DNA of 64,000 nucleotides, taken from assembly GCA_947561715.1 (NCBI GenBank), contig OX387202.1, forward strand, positions 8,445,001-8,509,000, written 5' to 3'. Below are positions 12,328-24,830 of this stretch, piece after piece. Below the pieces are notes generated by a model, which was given only the letters and a program-made list of their open reading frames with translations, ran no database searches and was not told the DNA's origin. The position numbers and the translations under genes were made by a program. Each line of letters begins with the position of its first letter. Within the stretch, counting starts at the first letter, position 1. The DNA comes from Ascidia mentula. Lineage: Eukaryota; Chordata; Ascidiacea; Phlebobranchia; Ascidiidae.

Positions 12328-13185
12328 AGTGCATATGACACGGCCATGACAACTTTGCGTCGAAAAAATGCATGGTTTAGATAGGAGAAGGCGCCTGTTT
12401 TTGCAGATATCGAATAGTTTTCAACATAGGAGAATCCACATATTACGTTACCTTAAAGGTCAGGACAGGGTTTTGCATCACACAAAAATTTGTCATTGTG
12501 ACGTCACGAATCAAAGGCTTATTTGTCCCTAATTAACGGAAGACCATAGGGTATAGCAGAAACGACATAACTGTGAGTGGACAAAACCACAATGCTAAAC
12601 TAACGGTTTGTCTCTGTCGTGTTTTCAAAAGTTCATATATCACGTTAGCGATCATAAATGCTGTAACAACAAGAACACCCTATCCCAGTAACTGTTTTAT
12701 TATTACACAATTAAATAAGACATAATACGTCGAACAGCGGCCATCTGTCTTCAGCTTAAATTTACATCAAAATCCGTTTATTGCACTTGTTCACTTTTTG
12801 TCCCCTGTTTAATGCAATATTATGCTTAAACCAGTTTTACAATGTTTTCCATTCCTACGCATAAGGCTTGCTACCAGCACTCGCGCACGACCGAAGCGCC
12901 TTCTATGACGTCACGCAACAATATCTCGCTATCGCACGATTTCGTTCTCCGGTCCCCCCAAAAACCCATTGTAGCCATCGTAGGCATTGTAGGCATTGAA
13001 TCTAGGCATCGTCGGCATTGTAGGCACTGAGGCCTAGACTAGGCTCAATGTCTACGATGCCTACAATGCCTACAATGGTATATTTAGAGGCACCATCTCA
13101 GAAACAAGTCGTCGTATCAAGCTACTTTTCTTAGTTCTCTTAGTTTGATTATTAACATGTTTGATTTTTACGTGTCATATGCACT
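12328..13185. mobile_element. Non-autonomous DNA transposon with TTAA target sites (copy 1)
   Basis: The element is bounded by inverted repeats: left 'agtgcatatgacacg', right 'cgtgtcatatgcact'. TTAA lies immediately outside both ends (12324-12327 and 13186-13189). A TTAA target duplication is the signature of piggyBac-type transposition, although the tips do not begin with the CCC typical of piggyBac, so the superfamily is uncertain. It has no transposase. A second copy with the same ends and TTAA flanks sits inverted at 30405-31324, and two diverged relatives lie near 24200-24830 and 47725-49090. A 113-bp hairpin occupies 12966-13078 inside this copy. Confidence 0.85.
12966..13078. repeat. 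113-bp imperfect hairpin inside the TTAA element
   Basis: Two arms of about 43-47 bp are inverted copies built from the motif 'ccattgtaggcat'. The left arm starts 'ccattgtagccatcgtagg' and the right arm ends 'cctacaatgcctacaatgg'. The arms are themselves made of short repeats of about 9-10 bp. The hairpin is absent from the related copy at 30405-31324, so it arrived later or expanded locally. Confidence 0.85.
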
Positions 13186-13189
13186 TTAA

Positions 13190-13645
13190 ATTTTTGAAAT
13201 GTTGTTTTTCTTCAGGATTTCAGGCGAATTTCGGGTTCTTTACCACGAAAAGTGATCTTTTCTCTTTTTTGTTTCTGCTGTAGGAACATCCCGGAACACA
13301 ACAGTGCGACCTATTCCTATACTTATTCCAAAAACAATTATAAACAAGAGTTTATGCTAATTTTGCGTTCTGTCTTGCCATCTATCTTACGACAAAAACG
13401 ATGTTGTTACATGTTCGTTCAACCGTGAGTATAAGTCTATACACTAGAGGCACTGTTTTGATGCCAATTATTTACATTGTTTTGTTGGTTGTCTCTTTTG
13501 AACCTGCTAGGATTCTCTGTTATTTCTTGTCTGTAGTTGAGTATTTCATAAACAGCATGTGGCAATTAGGTATTTTTTAAAAAAAGAACAGCTTTTTACG
13601 GTGTTCCAGCACTGTTTAAATAAAGTGAAGATTTAAAGTGCAGTT
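13190..13645. other. Upstream region of the USP31/43-like gene
   Basis: AT-rich sequence between the TTAA element and the start codon at 13646. It presumably holds the 5' UTR and promoter. No TATA box or other site stands out. The annotated ATG is the first in a long open frame and is preceded by 'aaagtgcagtt'. Confidence 0.3.
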
Positions 13646-16600
13646 ATGGCCGACCAACATGAAAAGATTAAACGAGGTCCAAAAAGAGCCACATTTAAAA
13701 CATTTGGAAGTTTTTTCACTATGCATATGGTGAAAAAGTTAATAACAAAGCGTGGAAAAACATCAACAGTATTGGAATCTGATGTCAAACAAAAACACAG
13801 TGATAAGGATGCTATTGAAGCAGGGTTTTCGTCAAATGGTTCAAATTCACAGAAATATTTGCACCGGAATGGATCTGTTAATTCATCAAGTTATTTAGGG
13901 GTTGGTGTTTCCAAGGCGTTTCATGGCATTGATTTAAACTCTGTGAAAGCTATACCTGGTGTGTTTGGATTGGTAAATCATGGAAATACATGCTACATTA
14001 ATTCTATCGTACAGTGTCTCAGTAACACTGATTGTTTTGCTGAATATTTTGTGATGGGCCAGTATAAAGCTGACATGAAGAATTGTCATAAAGAAAGAAG
14101 TAAGAAATATGGCACTAAGGGAGAAATTGCAGAAAATTTGGCCGTTGTGGTTCGCAGCTTGTGGACAGGTACATATTCTCAAGACATGACAAAACAATTT
14201 AAAGAAACTATTGGAAAATTTGCTACACAGTACAAGGGTCATACACAACATGATTCTCAGGAATTTTTGCTTTGGTTGTTTGATAAACTTCATGAGGACT
14301 TAAATCAGTTGCCAGTGAAAAAGTTTTCATTTTCGAAAAAGCAATCTTTTTATCGGTCAAGTTCATATAAAGGAAACAAAAATAACTTTCCTGTTACACC
14401 AAATAGCAGTTTTATACTCAGAGTGTTTCAGGGTCAATGTCAGTCAAGCTTAACATGTAGAAACTGCAAAAAGCTGAGTAACACAAAGGATCCATTTCTT
14501 TGTTTGTCATTGCCCATTAGGCAAAGAACAACAAACCCAGTTTATGTTAATGTTGCCTTTCTTTCAAACCGCCGAAAAAGTGGAATAGCCACATCTCTGA
14601 AATGTATTGGAAAAGTTTGGAGAATTGCTGTATCAGTACCAATGGAGGGAAAATTGTATGACCTGCGTCAAGCAGTAGCAAGTGAATGTGGAATACACTC
14701 AAGACTACTGGTATTTGTTGATGTACAAGAAGATGGTTTTCATAGTTCATATGGAGATGACTGTAGTCTTACTGAGGTGCCTGCATTATCTTCAAATGAT
14801 CCTAATAATAGCATTTTATATGCATTTGAGATGCCTCATATTGCCAAGCTTACTGCTGGAACATTGCCACGTAATTTTGCAAGTAAATATAACAAACACT
14901 TCAAAGTAGATAAACATAGCATGAAAGCTAGCTATTCCAATCATGACAGCATTGTAGTATTACTAATAAACAAGCTTGGAATAAAAGATCAAGGTAAATA
15001 TGATTGTTTTTTTGTAATTTTTTTGATTAGATTATAACATTGATAAGGCAGATTTGGAAACAAATCTTTAAATACAGACCATGGTTGGGTGCACTCATAA
15101 GCACTAAGTAAAAGGGTGCCTTGCTCAACCTGAAACATTACCAGGGGTACCACACCCCCATTTTATCTAAGCACATGTGTGCGGGAGCCTCACAAATTAT
15201 GTACTGAGCGGATGAAATGGATGTTTTGTTGTAATACCAATTAGTTAATTTAAATTATGCATTATCAGTGTCTTGTCTAGGTTGTTTAAACATAAATAAC
15301 ATTATAATTTGTGGTAGTAGAATGCTGGCATAGATAAGTGTATGGATTGAAACACAGCCTTTGGCCCAATTTATTTGCACCGCAGAAGTTGTTCGATATT
15401 TCACTTAACTGCTACAATGCGCTACATGTTTTTTAAAGCTGAATTTGCATGTGGTAAATGTCTGAAAAAAATTTTAATCGCATCTAACAGCTTCATTAAT
15501 TAGATATATACCGAAACCGAACACCCCTCTCATATTTTTTCTGGATCCGCCACTACCCAATTATATCTTGTAATTTAGTATGACTTCAAGGCTTTTTAAT
15601 TATTTTTAGCTATGTGTGTTAATTCATAAACTCCTAAGCTACTAGGTTAAAGTTTATATGTGTCAATAAATATTTGTTATCATCACAAATCACCATTCCG
15701 AAGTATTTTGCTATTAGCAGTTTTTTAACTATCGTTGTTTCAATAATGTGTCAAGTACACAACCAAGACCCTAACTCCGCTAACTTTTAAAGAGGATTAT
15801 CAATGTTTTAACCAAACGCATTGCATTTTGTATGGTCAACTTATAAGTGCGGTTGTGTAAAAGCCCTTTTGCATTGCAGAACAAAAGTAGGAAAAATGTT
15901 TTTTTAAATTGGTTGCAAACAGTAACGTAATGTAATTGCACATGTCTTTCATATCGTAATTCACACAGACCAAGGTGTTCACAATTTATAAAGCCTCGAC
16001 TGGTTAAAAACGTTTTGACCCACTAAAAAAACTCCTATGACACATTTTGTGTGACATCCTAATTTTTTGGCACCCGATGGATTTCTGAAACCTGGCGCCT
16101 AAATCTTGATCATCCTGTTTGTAGGAAGACGATTTGGCACCCCACATGTGTTCAGAATCAACAGAGATGTTACCTTGAATGAGTTGCAAAGTGTGGTTTT
16201 ATCACTACTTGGAAATTCATTGAAGAATGGAATCAGGCATGACAAGCTTACTTCGTCATTTTCTATTGAGGTAGTGTACACAATGAAGTGTAAACAATTA
16301 ATATAAGCATTAATGTCTTGTTCAAAATATTCCTCACACAAAGCATATTTTCAAAACAAATTAACTGCCAAGACTACAGTATGCTTTGTCACCTACTTGT
16401 AGTAGTGTACTGTCTGCAGCTTACATATCAGTATTGGCTCAATTGCTTCCACATTATGTAATCAGATTACAGCAGTGTTTTCTTTTGTTTTTATCCATGA
16501 AGAAGGTTATTGATGTTGCCATACAATAGTCTGATACAATTAAGAACTTTTTCTAATTTGGTTCTAAACGACTGTCATCAATTAGGTTTTGTATGGCAAA

Positions 16601-19600
16601 CAACTTAAACTGTATATTCGGAGGCAAACTTAAAAGACTAAAAAAAAAAACTAAACCAAAAATATCACTATCCGCATGATTTTGGTGCAAACCCAAATAA
16701 TACAGAATACTCATGTATTCATGGGCGTATCCAGGGGGGGGGTCCAAGGGGTCCGGACACCCCCCTTTTGTGAAATATTTTGGTCTTTTTGGTGACTAAA
16801 CAAACGCCACTGTATTTTTTGTCAAAATCTGCGTGAAAACCAGAAATTTTCTTTGACGTTGACCTAAAAACCGCATCGTGCTTGCATTCGCCATTGTTTC
16901 CAAACAGGGAGCATCGTTACCGAACACTTGGCATTGTTACCAAACATGTTGCATTGTTACAAAACAAGTGTCTTTTTTCGCCAGTTTACGGACAATACGT
17001 CACGTTGTATTGATAAGCGGTTTTCTTGCGTGAAAGTCAATTAGTTTAGTTGTTTAACTTTGAAAGCAGTAGTGATAAAACTACGACGCAAGCAATACCT
17101 CAAAAACTTGCATCGAGTGTTCCATAGCGTTACACAATTGCGCAAGCCAGAAAGCCACCGTGTATGACGATTGGCGCGAACACCGGCGTTCGTATTTTGC
17201 GATTCTCGACCACAATTAACCTTAGTTTATACTTGAAAATCGGGGAAATCCCTAAAAAATTTGGACCCCTCCCTTTAAAAATTCCTGGATACGCCCCTGT
17301 ATACATTTATGGGAATGGGAGCATATAATTATGGTTGTATGATACAAAGGTTTTTTTGTAGTTCTTTGCCTCTGTAATGGCAACACCATTTAACATCATA
17401 TTATAGTTATGATGGCAGAATAAAGTATAAGCTGATTCATACTAGTTTGTGTTTGTAACTTATTTCCAGAAAGACAAAATACCTTATGTTAAATGTGACA
17501 AACATTTTTGGTTTGTGAGTCCTGTTCAATGCAACAAGTTAGTGACATGAAAACACCTCAAAACGATCAAATGTCTGCATGTGTCTGATAACTGGAAAGT
17601 TAGAAATAGTATCCTTTTTCTTTTTAAAATACAATTTGGATTCGGATAGTTTAAGAATGTAAATTGCCCTTCCCAATTTGTTCTAATCATTGTATTTTAA
17701 TTTCGATTTTACATCAAAGCAATGTTGCAAAGATTGTTTTAGAATTTTCCTGTTCTACACATGGCGTCGATTTTTTATTGCGTGTTGAACATCTTGAGAA
17801 AAATTGGCGTTCATGTCGAATAGCAAAAATGTCGTATCTGGCAATGCATCAGAATGACCGGGCTTATTTCAATTACAGGATTCTTGTACTTAATGGACAC
17901 ATTAAAATAGCGACAAAACACTTAATTTTGCATTTTGTAGGCTGCTATGTCTCTTTAAAGGTCTGATTGAACGAAAAATGGTACTTGTTTCAAAACAATG
18001 CAACATGTTAGGTAACAATGCCACATGTTCAGTAACAATTCTCTATGTTCGGAAACAATGATTAGTTTAAACATAATACCTTTATTGGCTTAACTTTAAA
18101 CTGCTGGCTAGTTTTTGTCCAAAAATTTATTGCAGTTGCTTTTGTTTAGCCATCTAAACAGCCAAATTTTTTTTCTTCAAACTACTTTTGCTACCAGCAT
18201 CTCTGGCAAAAAAATTTCAACTACATGTCAATAGGTAATCAAAATGTTGTATAAAAACATACTACTGCAACATAGTTAGTGCAGTATTTCCTTGCATACT
18301 ATTTTGAGAGGGGATTTAGGGCTAATAAAAATATTTTTTAATACATGGATATTTTCATGGGAACTGTTTTTTCAAGGAAGCAAAAATATACATAAAGGCC
18401 TCTCTTGCTGATTCATGACCCCTTGGTGTTACATGAACGCCAGATCAAGTATCGCTGGGTCAGATTATACCCTTGATTGAGTAATCCTAATTTGGAGAAA
18501 TAGCTTTTGAATTGTAAAAATGGTCCAGACATGAAGTAAAAACCATACTGGAGTACAGAACATGGTTTAAATATTATCGAGGTCAGTGTGTCTTAACCTA
18601 TGGCCCCATTTTGAATCACCTGATGCAATTTTGGGATTGTGGAACAAACATGCTTTTATGTGGCAGTTCCGTATTTTACCAATTTAGTTCTTTACCGAGG
18701 GTCACAAAATAAAAGAATTTGAGAAGCCCTGATCTAGGCCATCTTAGTATAGTAGAACTCGGTTAATGCAGAACTTCTCCTTATTTGCCCAAAATTATGA
18801 ATTAATTGTTTTGTTCCTTTAAACAAAAATGTTGGGACATTCTGGAATACTCAATCTTAATCTTTGCCGATTCCAAATTAAAGTTGCCCTTTTTGTATCT
18901 TGTAATCGTTATTTGTTACATTTTGACTGCATTGTTCTCTGTCACATTGCAACATTGATTGATTTACTATGTATGATGAAACAGTCGAATATGCTTTTTG
19001 GGAAAATTAAGTTACAAAGATGTTTTAGCTGTGTTCAGTTACAGCAACTTTTACAAACTACACAGTGTTGGCTGGAAGCAAACACCATCCGACAATCTGG
19101 AACTTTCTAAGAGGTGCATCCAGATGGCCACTGTTTTGACCTGTTTAGTCTTATCAGTGCAGCGCTTGGTGTGACTCTTAGACGACCTTGCTGACCAAAC
19201 GGCCAAGCAAAGACTACCACTTTGTGGTGACTATTCAATCACCGTCGTCCTCTCACAAAAATCATAGTGGCTTCACTTGCTTATATATCTGAAACTTTGT
19301 CTAATCCAGACAAATTTGTCACACATATTGAATAACTGAGTTCTACTGTAGAGTAGGTTTGTGAAACTGTGGGATTCAAAAGAGTCCATGTGTCGATTAG
19401 CCTTTATCAACAATTTTGATTGCTTAGGTTGTTGATGGATTGCCAAACAAATCTTGTATTTCACATTATCAATACCCACTGAAACTGCCAACTGTGGATA
19501 AAGCAGTGGAGAATTGCCCAGCTGGTGGACCACTCCATATAAAACTAGTGGTAGAATGGGAACAAGACACAAAACTAAGCATGTTTGAAAAGATTTCTGA

Positions 19601-21380
19601 TGAAAAGGTATCAACCTGTTCTGTTACAGTTTACTTGTGTTGTTAACATAACAAGACTATTAAATGAAATGATTTTGATTAATTACTAGAAAATTTTGCT
19701 GTAGGTTTATGTTTGCTTTGGTAGCAATGGTACTTTTGCCCATTTACTGTTTGTAAAGCAATGTTAGAAGTGTGGAAATTCAGTGCCAGAACAAGAAATA
19801 ATTCTATACTAGCCTTTATCTCTTAAGAGTGTCTTATCATATTTGTGTTCAAGGTCCACATGACTAACATTTGGATTTGTGGTTAATTTATAGGTAGATA
19901 TCCAGGAGAGTGTTCGTCTACAACGCTTATTACACCAACAACCAGTTACCTGTACATTGGAAGAATGTTTTGATCTGTACACTCAAGTAGAAAAGTTGGG
20001 TCCAGATGATACATGGGTTTGTCCCCATTGTCGCAAGCAGCAGCATGGAACAGAGAAAAAACTAAGCCTCTGTTCTCTTCCTGATATCTTGGTGTTGCAT
20101 TTGAAACGCTTCCACGTTTTAGAAGGAAAGCGAACAAAGCTTTGCACTAGAGTTGAGTTTCCAGTAACTGGTTTGGATATTTCCAAGCATGTTTACCAGT
20201 AAGCATAAAAAATATAAATATTCCACTTATCAAATAAAAATATACCTATTGTTTAATTTGTTTTAGTGACTCGAAGGTTTTACCAATAAAATCCCATGTA
20301 TGGAAGGCTGGTGAAATGAATAATCATTTCCATGGAGAACATGAGTATCTTTATGACTTATATGCAGTGTGTAACCATTTTGGGAGTCTAAATTCGGGCC
20401 ATTACACAGCATGCTGCAGCAACCCATTAAATGGAAAATGGTATTGATAGCTAGTTAAACTGTAATTTTTTGCTGATGCTAAACGTAACACTTGATTATT
20501 CAGTTCTTTTGTTACATTTTGTTTCTAGTCCTGCACACATATGTTTTAGCATGTTTACAGCAAAAAGTTTATTTTTTACGAAAATAGATTTTGTAACATG
20601 TGTTTTCATTCTCAGGAAACTGTTTCTTATTAAATTTTTATTAAACATTACAATTATCAACACACACAAGAGCCACAACCCATTGAAATTATTTTCCCAG
20701 CACAATTTAACTATCATGAACTAAATTTTTTTGTGACTTCATCAACTTGGTTTACTTTAGTTATTTTCCGTTTTGACAAAAACATCTGCTTTAAATGAGA
20801 CTTTAATTGTTAAGGTACCAGTTTGATGACAACAATACTGAAGTAATTCAAGAAGAGGAATTATCATCTCAATCCGCATACATTTTGTTCTATCAGCGCA
20901 GATCAGTTTCTGTTGCCCTGTCATGTGGAGGAATGTCTAACAACTCCATTATGTCTGATCATTGGGCATTTAATTTGCCACAATACAAACAAAATGTGCA
21001 TGTAAGTAGATGTACTAAATAAATTTTATGATATAAAGACAAAATGCAAAAATATTTTGTTACAGTTCAATTCACAAGGTCAGTTGAATGCCTATTCTGT
21101 GAGCCACAAAAGTGGCAATGCATTCAATTCCATTGTCAGCAACTGTAGCAAAATTGAAGCTGTTGTGAGTGAAATACAAAGTGACGTTAAGCATGCAAGC
21201 AATGATGAAAGTGATGAGGGTGGTTTCGATGCACCAAAAAAACCATTTGTTCGTGGGTTACAGCGGCAAAATTCAGCAATCTTAACAAAAAGTCAACAAA
21301 GAAATGATGAATTAAGGGGCCATCAGTATCGCTCATTTCGAAATAATCGTAAACTTAAACATAACACAAGTCCGGTTTGA
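13646..21380 (+). CDS. USP31/USP43: Ubiquitin carboxyl-terminal hydrolase, USP31/USP43 type
   Basis: Seven exons keep frame: 13646-14993, 16125-16270, 19428-19607, 19894-20198, 20267-20440, 20815-21001 and 21066-21380 (stop). They encode 884 residues. The product is a papain-fold deubiquitinase that cleaves ubiquitin from proteins. The Cys box '[17 protein letters not shown]' places the nucleophile at about Cys116, and the His box 'NSGHYTAC' is in exon 5. Two CxxC pairs, 'CRNC' (exon 1) and 'CPHC' (exon 4), form the zinc-binding fingers. A ubiquitin-like insert occupies exons 1-3 ('[11 protein letters not shown]'). USP31 and USP43 are paralogues in vertebrates, and the two cannot be separated here. 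The N-terminal 100 residues are basic and low in conserved features. The C-terminal tail is shorter than in vertebrate USP31. Introns 1 and 2 are the longest, and intron 2 holds two transposons. Confidence 0.93.
16722..17297. mobile_element. Non-autonomous DNA transposon (hAT-size target duplication) in USP intron 2
   Basis: The ends are inverted repeats 'tgggcgtatccagg' and 'cctggatacgcccc'. An 8-bp target duplication flanks them (16714-16721 'tgtattca', 17298-17305 'tgtataca', one mismatch), as hAT or P-type elements make. The 576-bp interior has no transposase. It contains a run of spaced motifs of the type 'gttaccaaacatgttgcatt' between about 16885 and 16975. Confidence 0.8.
17971..18064 (-). 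repeat. Inverted, older copy of the 16722-17297 core motifs
   Basis: This roughly 95-bp stretch matches the reverse complement of about 16880-16985: 'gcaacatgtt', 'aggtaacaatgcc' and 'cggaaacaatg' recur in the same order. It has no recognisable ends and looks like a relic of the same family. Confidence 0.65.
18750..19348. mobile_element. pogo/Tigger-like MITE in USP intron 2
   Basis: The ends read 'tagtagaactcggttaa' on the left and 'aactgagttctactg' on the right, with TA directly outside both (18748-18749, 19349-19350). The tip 'CAGTAGAACTC' with a TA duplication is typical of pogo/Tigger-type Tc1-mariner elements. No transposase is seen in the 599-bp interior. A relative with the same tips lies at 36674-37157. 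Confidence 0.75.
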
Positions 21381-21728
21381 CAGCTGCTTATTAATGTTTG
21401 ATAACACTTTGGAACTGCTACATGTATCCTTCAAATATGTTATGTGCTTTAAATAATGGTGCAAATATATTACATTTTCCTTCAAGTCCTTATTAAATTC
21501 TACAATGTTTGTGTGCTTTTTTCACTCTATCGTGCTTCCAGTATTGTCTTTGGACAGTGTTATTTTTTCACATATTTTTGGTTTTAATAGTAAAGTTGGT
21601 GATTGTTGTAGTTGCTAACAAAATGTGCCATTTTTCTCAATCCACCAGTGAGTTTATATGCTGGTGTCTCTTGTGGTCATTGTTCATGAATGTGCAAATA
21701 ACCAATGGTGCATTTTTGTGTACTTTAT

Positions 21729-21734
21729 AATAAA
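21729..21734 (+). other. Polyadenylation signal of the USP31/43-like gene
   Basis: AATAAA lies 349 bp after the stop codon at 21380. It is the first canonical signal downstream on this strand. Confidence 0.55.
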
Positions 21735-22535
21735 TGTTTAATTTTTTAGTGACAATATTTGTCGAAAGTAGCATTTGTTGCACTCAACATTATCATCATA
21801 AATTGGGAACAATGTTGGACGAGGTGCATACAATAGCAGTCGGGTTCCGGACGAGGTTCTTGATTCAGTTCAAAAGTGTGGGCTGAGCGTAACTTACCAT
21901 CGCGTGTTAAGACGAGCTTGTGCCATACATCAAAAATTATGGAGAATCATAATGCACTTTTCTAAAGTTATGAAACTTTTGTTTGTTTCACTGACTGGGT
22001 CTGAGTGAGAGCACCCTTGCTTTGGCGTTTGTAATGCTTTTGTAGCACGTGTAATTGATCCGAAGCTTGCTGATAGTTGCCGTAAGCCACACATCAATTA
22101 AAAGACAATGGCCAGAAACAACGCCTTTCTCGTGTTATCCTTTGTCCTAAAGCATGTCACAAAATCTTGTTACCACTTGTAAGGGGCTGTGCCAGCGTCC
22201 TTGTTTCAGGAAATCCAAACAGATGTTAATATTTTGTATGACGCTTGATACACAATAATTAAACCCGTTTCAGATGTTTGGAATACGTTATAAACAGGTT
22301 GGTAAATAGGCCATATTTCCTAGTATTTAAGTATTTCAAATGCGCAGAGTTGTACGTGCAAGTGGTTCTTTGTAGGCTAGTTTTAAAATAAATGTGGTGT
22401 AAGGCTTGTGTTTTACTTTTACGATTACCAATGAATCGTTTTCATGACTATAGAATGGTTGTGTGTTGTGGGACTGAGAAAAGTATCTGATAAGACTTGT
22501 ATGATTGACTAAGCTAATGCCATGATATATGTAGC
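21735..22535. other. Intergenic region between the USP-like and the unrecognised gene
   Basis: About 800 bp of AT-rich sequence. No gene, repeat or RNA was recognised. It must contain the promoter and 5' UTR of the next gene. Confidence 0.3.
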
Positions 22536-23922
22536 ATGAACGACTTTAAACGAAGGACACCATCCTACGAGAAGCATTTTCTGACGCACACAGATTTCAC
22601 TGGTGGAGGACATAGAAACTCATGTAAAGTGTTTTTCTCTTCAATTATGGCAAAATATACCAAAGTTTTCAACATATTTTTGGTAGATCCGAAATCCACT
22701 TTTGATTGGAACTTGCTCTTTCTTAAAAATAGTTGGGGAACCAAACTAAAAGGTCGTCAAATCAAGAAACAAGATGATCCGGCAACTAAACATGTGTGTA
22801 AATAATTTTACAAAGCATAAGCCTGCGTATTGCCTGCGTAGGTAGCCTTTATAAATTACTAAATCTTAAACTGCTTCATATAAGTAGCACTATTCTTGAT
22901 ATAAATACAACCGGGGTGTTGTGGCATCGTGGGGTGCCATTTAAAACTTTCACGGGTGGTTGTCGAAAAATCTTTGCAAAGAGACGATATATTTGAGAAG
23001 ATATTGTGTATAGCAAACAAAATGTCATTTCTGTTAAAAATATGCGTATGTTTCGTAGCCTGATGGCCAAATAAAACTAGACGCATTTGTCTTCATGTAC
23101 AGGAGGTCACAAACTCACCAGGCAGACATTTAACAGGTGTAGAAAAACGAACACATATGGTGCAAGGCCATAGCACATTAGGATCTATTCCAGAGCACAA
23201 AGCAGGTGTGATTATTATTCAATATGCTTGCAACGAATCAGCTTTAAATTTTTACTTACGTTTAACTGTTGGTTACAGTTGGTAGAATATCATCTCGACG
23301 AACGATGGACAATAATACACCGACCCTATTCAACTCAGGGAGATCACCTTTGAAAACTTTGCGTAGCAACTCCAGCGCCTCGTTTTACACGGATATTTCT
23401 TCTATTTCTTCGACTACCTTGTCACGTATTCCGCTAAATTATGCAAACAAAGATCTAAGTTCGATAACACCATCGGCGTCAAGATGTTGTACTTGGCCAT
23501 TTCAACGAGAAGGCAGAGGAATAACTGCGTTTTGTCCATTGCAAGGTGGAAAGACGTTTTCCGAAAAACAATTATTTTCTGCACCATATATTCGTGACCA
23601 AAGAGAAACACAAGATCTCATTCACCAGTCTTTAGGCAAACTAGAACTAACAACAACAGGCTGTGCAGTGAAAGCACGTCTTCGATCCCCTCTATACAAG
23701 CCTGAACAATCACAAACACAGCCTACGATTTTTCGAAGCAACCTGGTTCACAGACAGAAACCAAAACAGTTTAATCCAAGGTACCACGGGGATATAACAC
23801 GTCCGGATATGGTCCATTCGTTTACATATAAACAACCTCTTACTAGGGCAATGTCTTCATCCAAGTGGAAAATGGCTGAAAGCACTGGGAAAAAGTGGAC
23901 AACATACCGTTCTTTAAAGTAA
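22536..23922 (+). CDS. Unrecognised four-exon protein, 313 residues
   Basis: Four exons join in phase: 22536-22623, 22687-22793, 23103-23205 and 23279-23922 (stop). I do not recognise the family. The protein is basic, rich in Ser, Thr, Arg and Tyr, has no signal peptide, membrane segment or Cys motif, and looks intrinsically disordered. A tyrosine- and proline-containing C-terminus ('NPRYHGDITRPDMVHSF') recalls the short motifs of ciliary microtubule-associated proteins, but that is only an impression. The first intron is very short (63 bp). The splice sites are AG/GT throughout. The ATG at 22536 is the first in frame. An AATAAA at 24118-24123 supports the 3' end. The first intron is the weakest part of the model. 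Without it, the frame continues to a stop just after 22793. Confidence 0.7.
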
Positions 23923-24117
23923 TATTTTCATCATGTGAATATGATCATGAAGATCGAGCTTTTCCGCAACCAGTTCAATGTAGTAGTACTTATGATGAAC
24001 CAAGTATAGGTTTGAAACGTTTACAGAACATGATTAACAACAGCATCCTAGCTTTGGCTTTTCTCTCGAAAGATCGTCTTATTTTATTAATAGTAGTTTC
24101 GTCGTTTATTTTATGCA

Positions 24118-24123
24118 AATAAA
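24118..24123 (+). other. Polyadenylation signal of the unrecognised gene
   Basis: AATAAA lies 196 bp after the stop codon at 23922, before the next repeat begins. Confidence 0.5.
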
Positions 24124-24199
24124 TCCAAAATACCCTGCATAGTGTCCAAGAGTATATATATATATGCCCAATTCTTTAGAAACAAAACTTTATGCTAGT

Positions 24200-24830
24200 A
24201 AAGAGATAGGTCTATGAAATGGTCATTACTTTAATGATTTTTTGGTAAAAAAATAGCTTGATACAGCCATAGGTTTCTGAGATACAGCTGAGCAAAGTTG
24301 CGTTTTAACCGTTGCGACCGTAATCGTGCGAGTGCGAGATTATTGTTGTGTGACGTGTTTCAAGACGCTTCAGTCGTGCGAGAGCTGCCAGCGAGGCTTA
24401 TTCGTAGGAATAGAAAACATTGTAAAACTGGTTAAGATTTTTTTATTAAACAGGAGCACAACTAGTAAACAAGTGAAACAAACGGATATTGATTTTGTGG
24501 TTTAGGTAGTTGTGGTTTAAGTTCACTATTACTTTAAAATCCGCCACAATCATCCACGAATATATTTTTCGCAATATAGTTCGTAACTACAAATGTTAGA
24601 ATCATTGCCAATAATCAGACAAATAAACCTTCGATATGTGACGCCACAGTGACATATTTATGTATGATGTCAAAGCTTGCTCTGACCTTTGTGGTAACGT
24701 ACTATATGGGTGTCCGCCTAAGTTTCAAACTATTCGATATCGACAATATTTTTTTTTCTATGCAAACAAGGTGTAGATTCCCAAACCAAAATTTCGTTCT
24801 TTTCGTTACTGCTTTTGTTATGCTTTCTAT
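24200..24830. mobile_element. Diverged relative of the TTAA element (copy 3)
   Basis: The interior aligns by eye, in the same orientation, with 30440-31130: 'aaaacattgtaaaa', 'gtgcgagagctg', 'ctttgtggtaacgta' and 'aaactattcgatat' recur in order. The terminal inverted repeats are not recognisable, so the boundaries are approximate. This copy is clearly older than those at 12328 and 30405. Confidence 0.7.
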
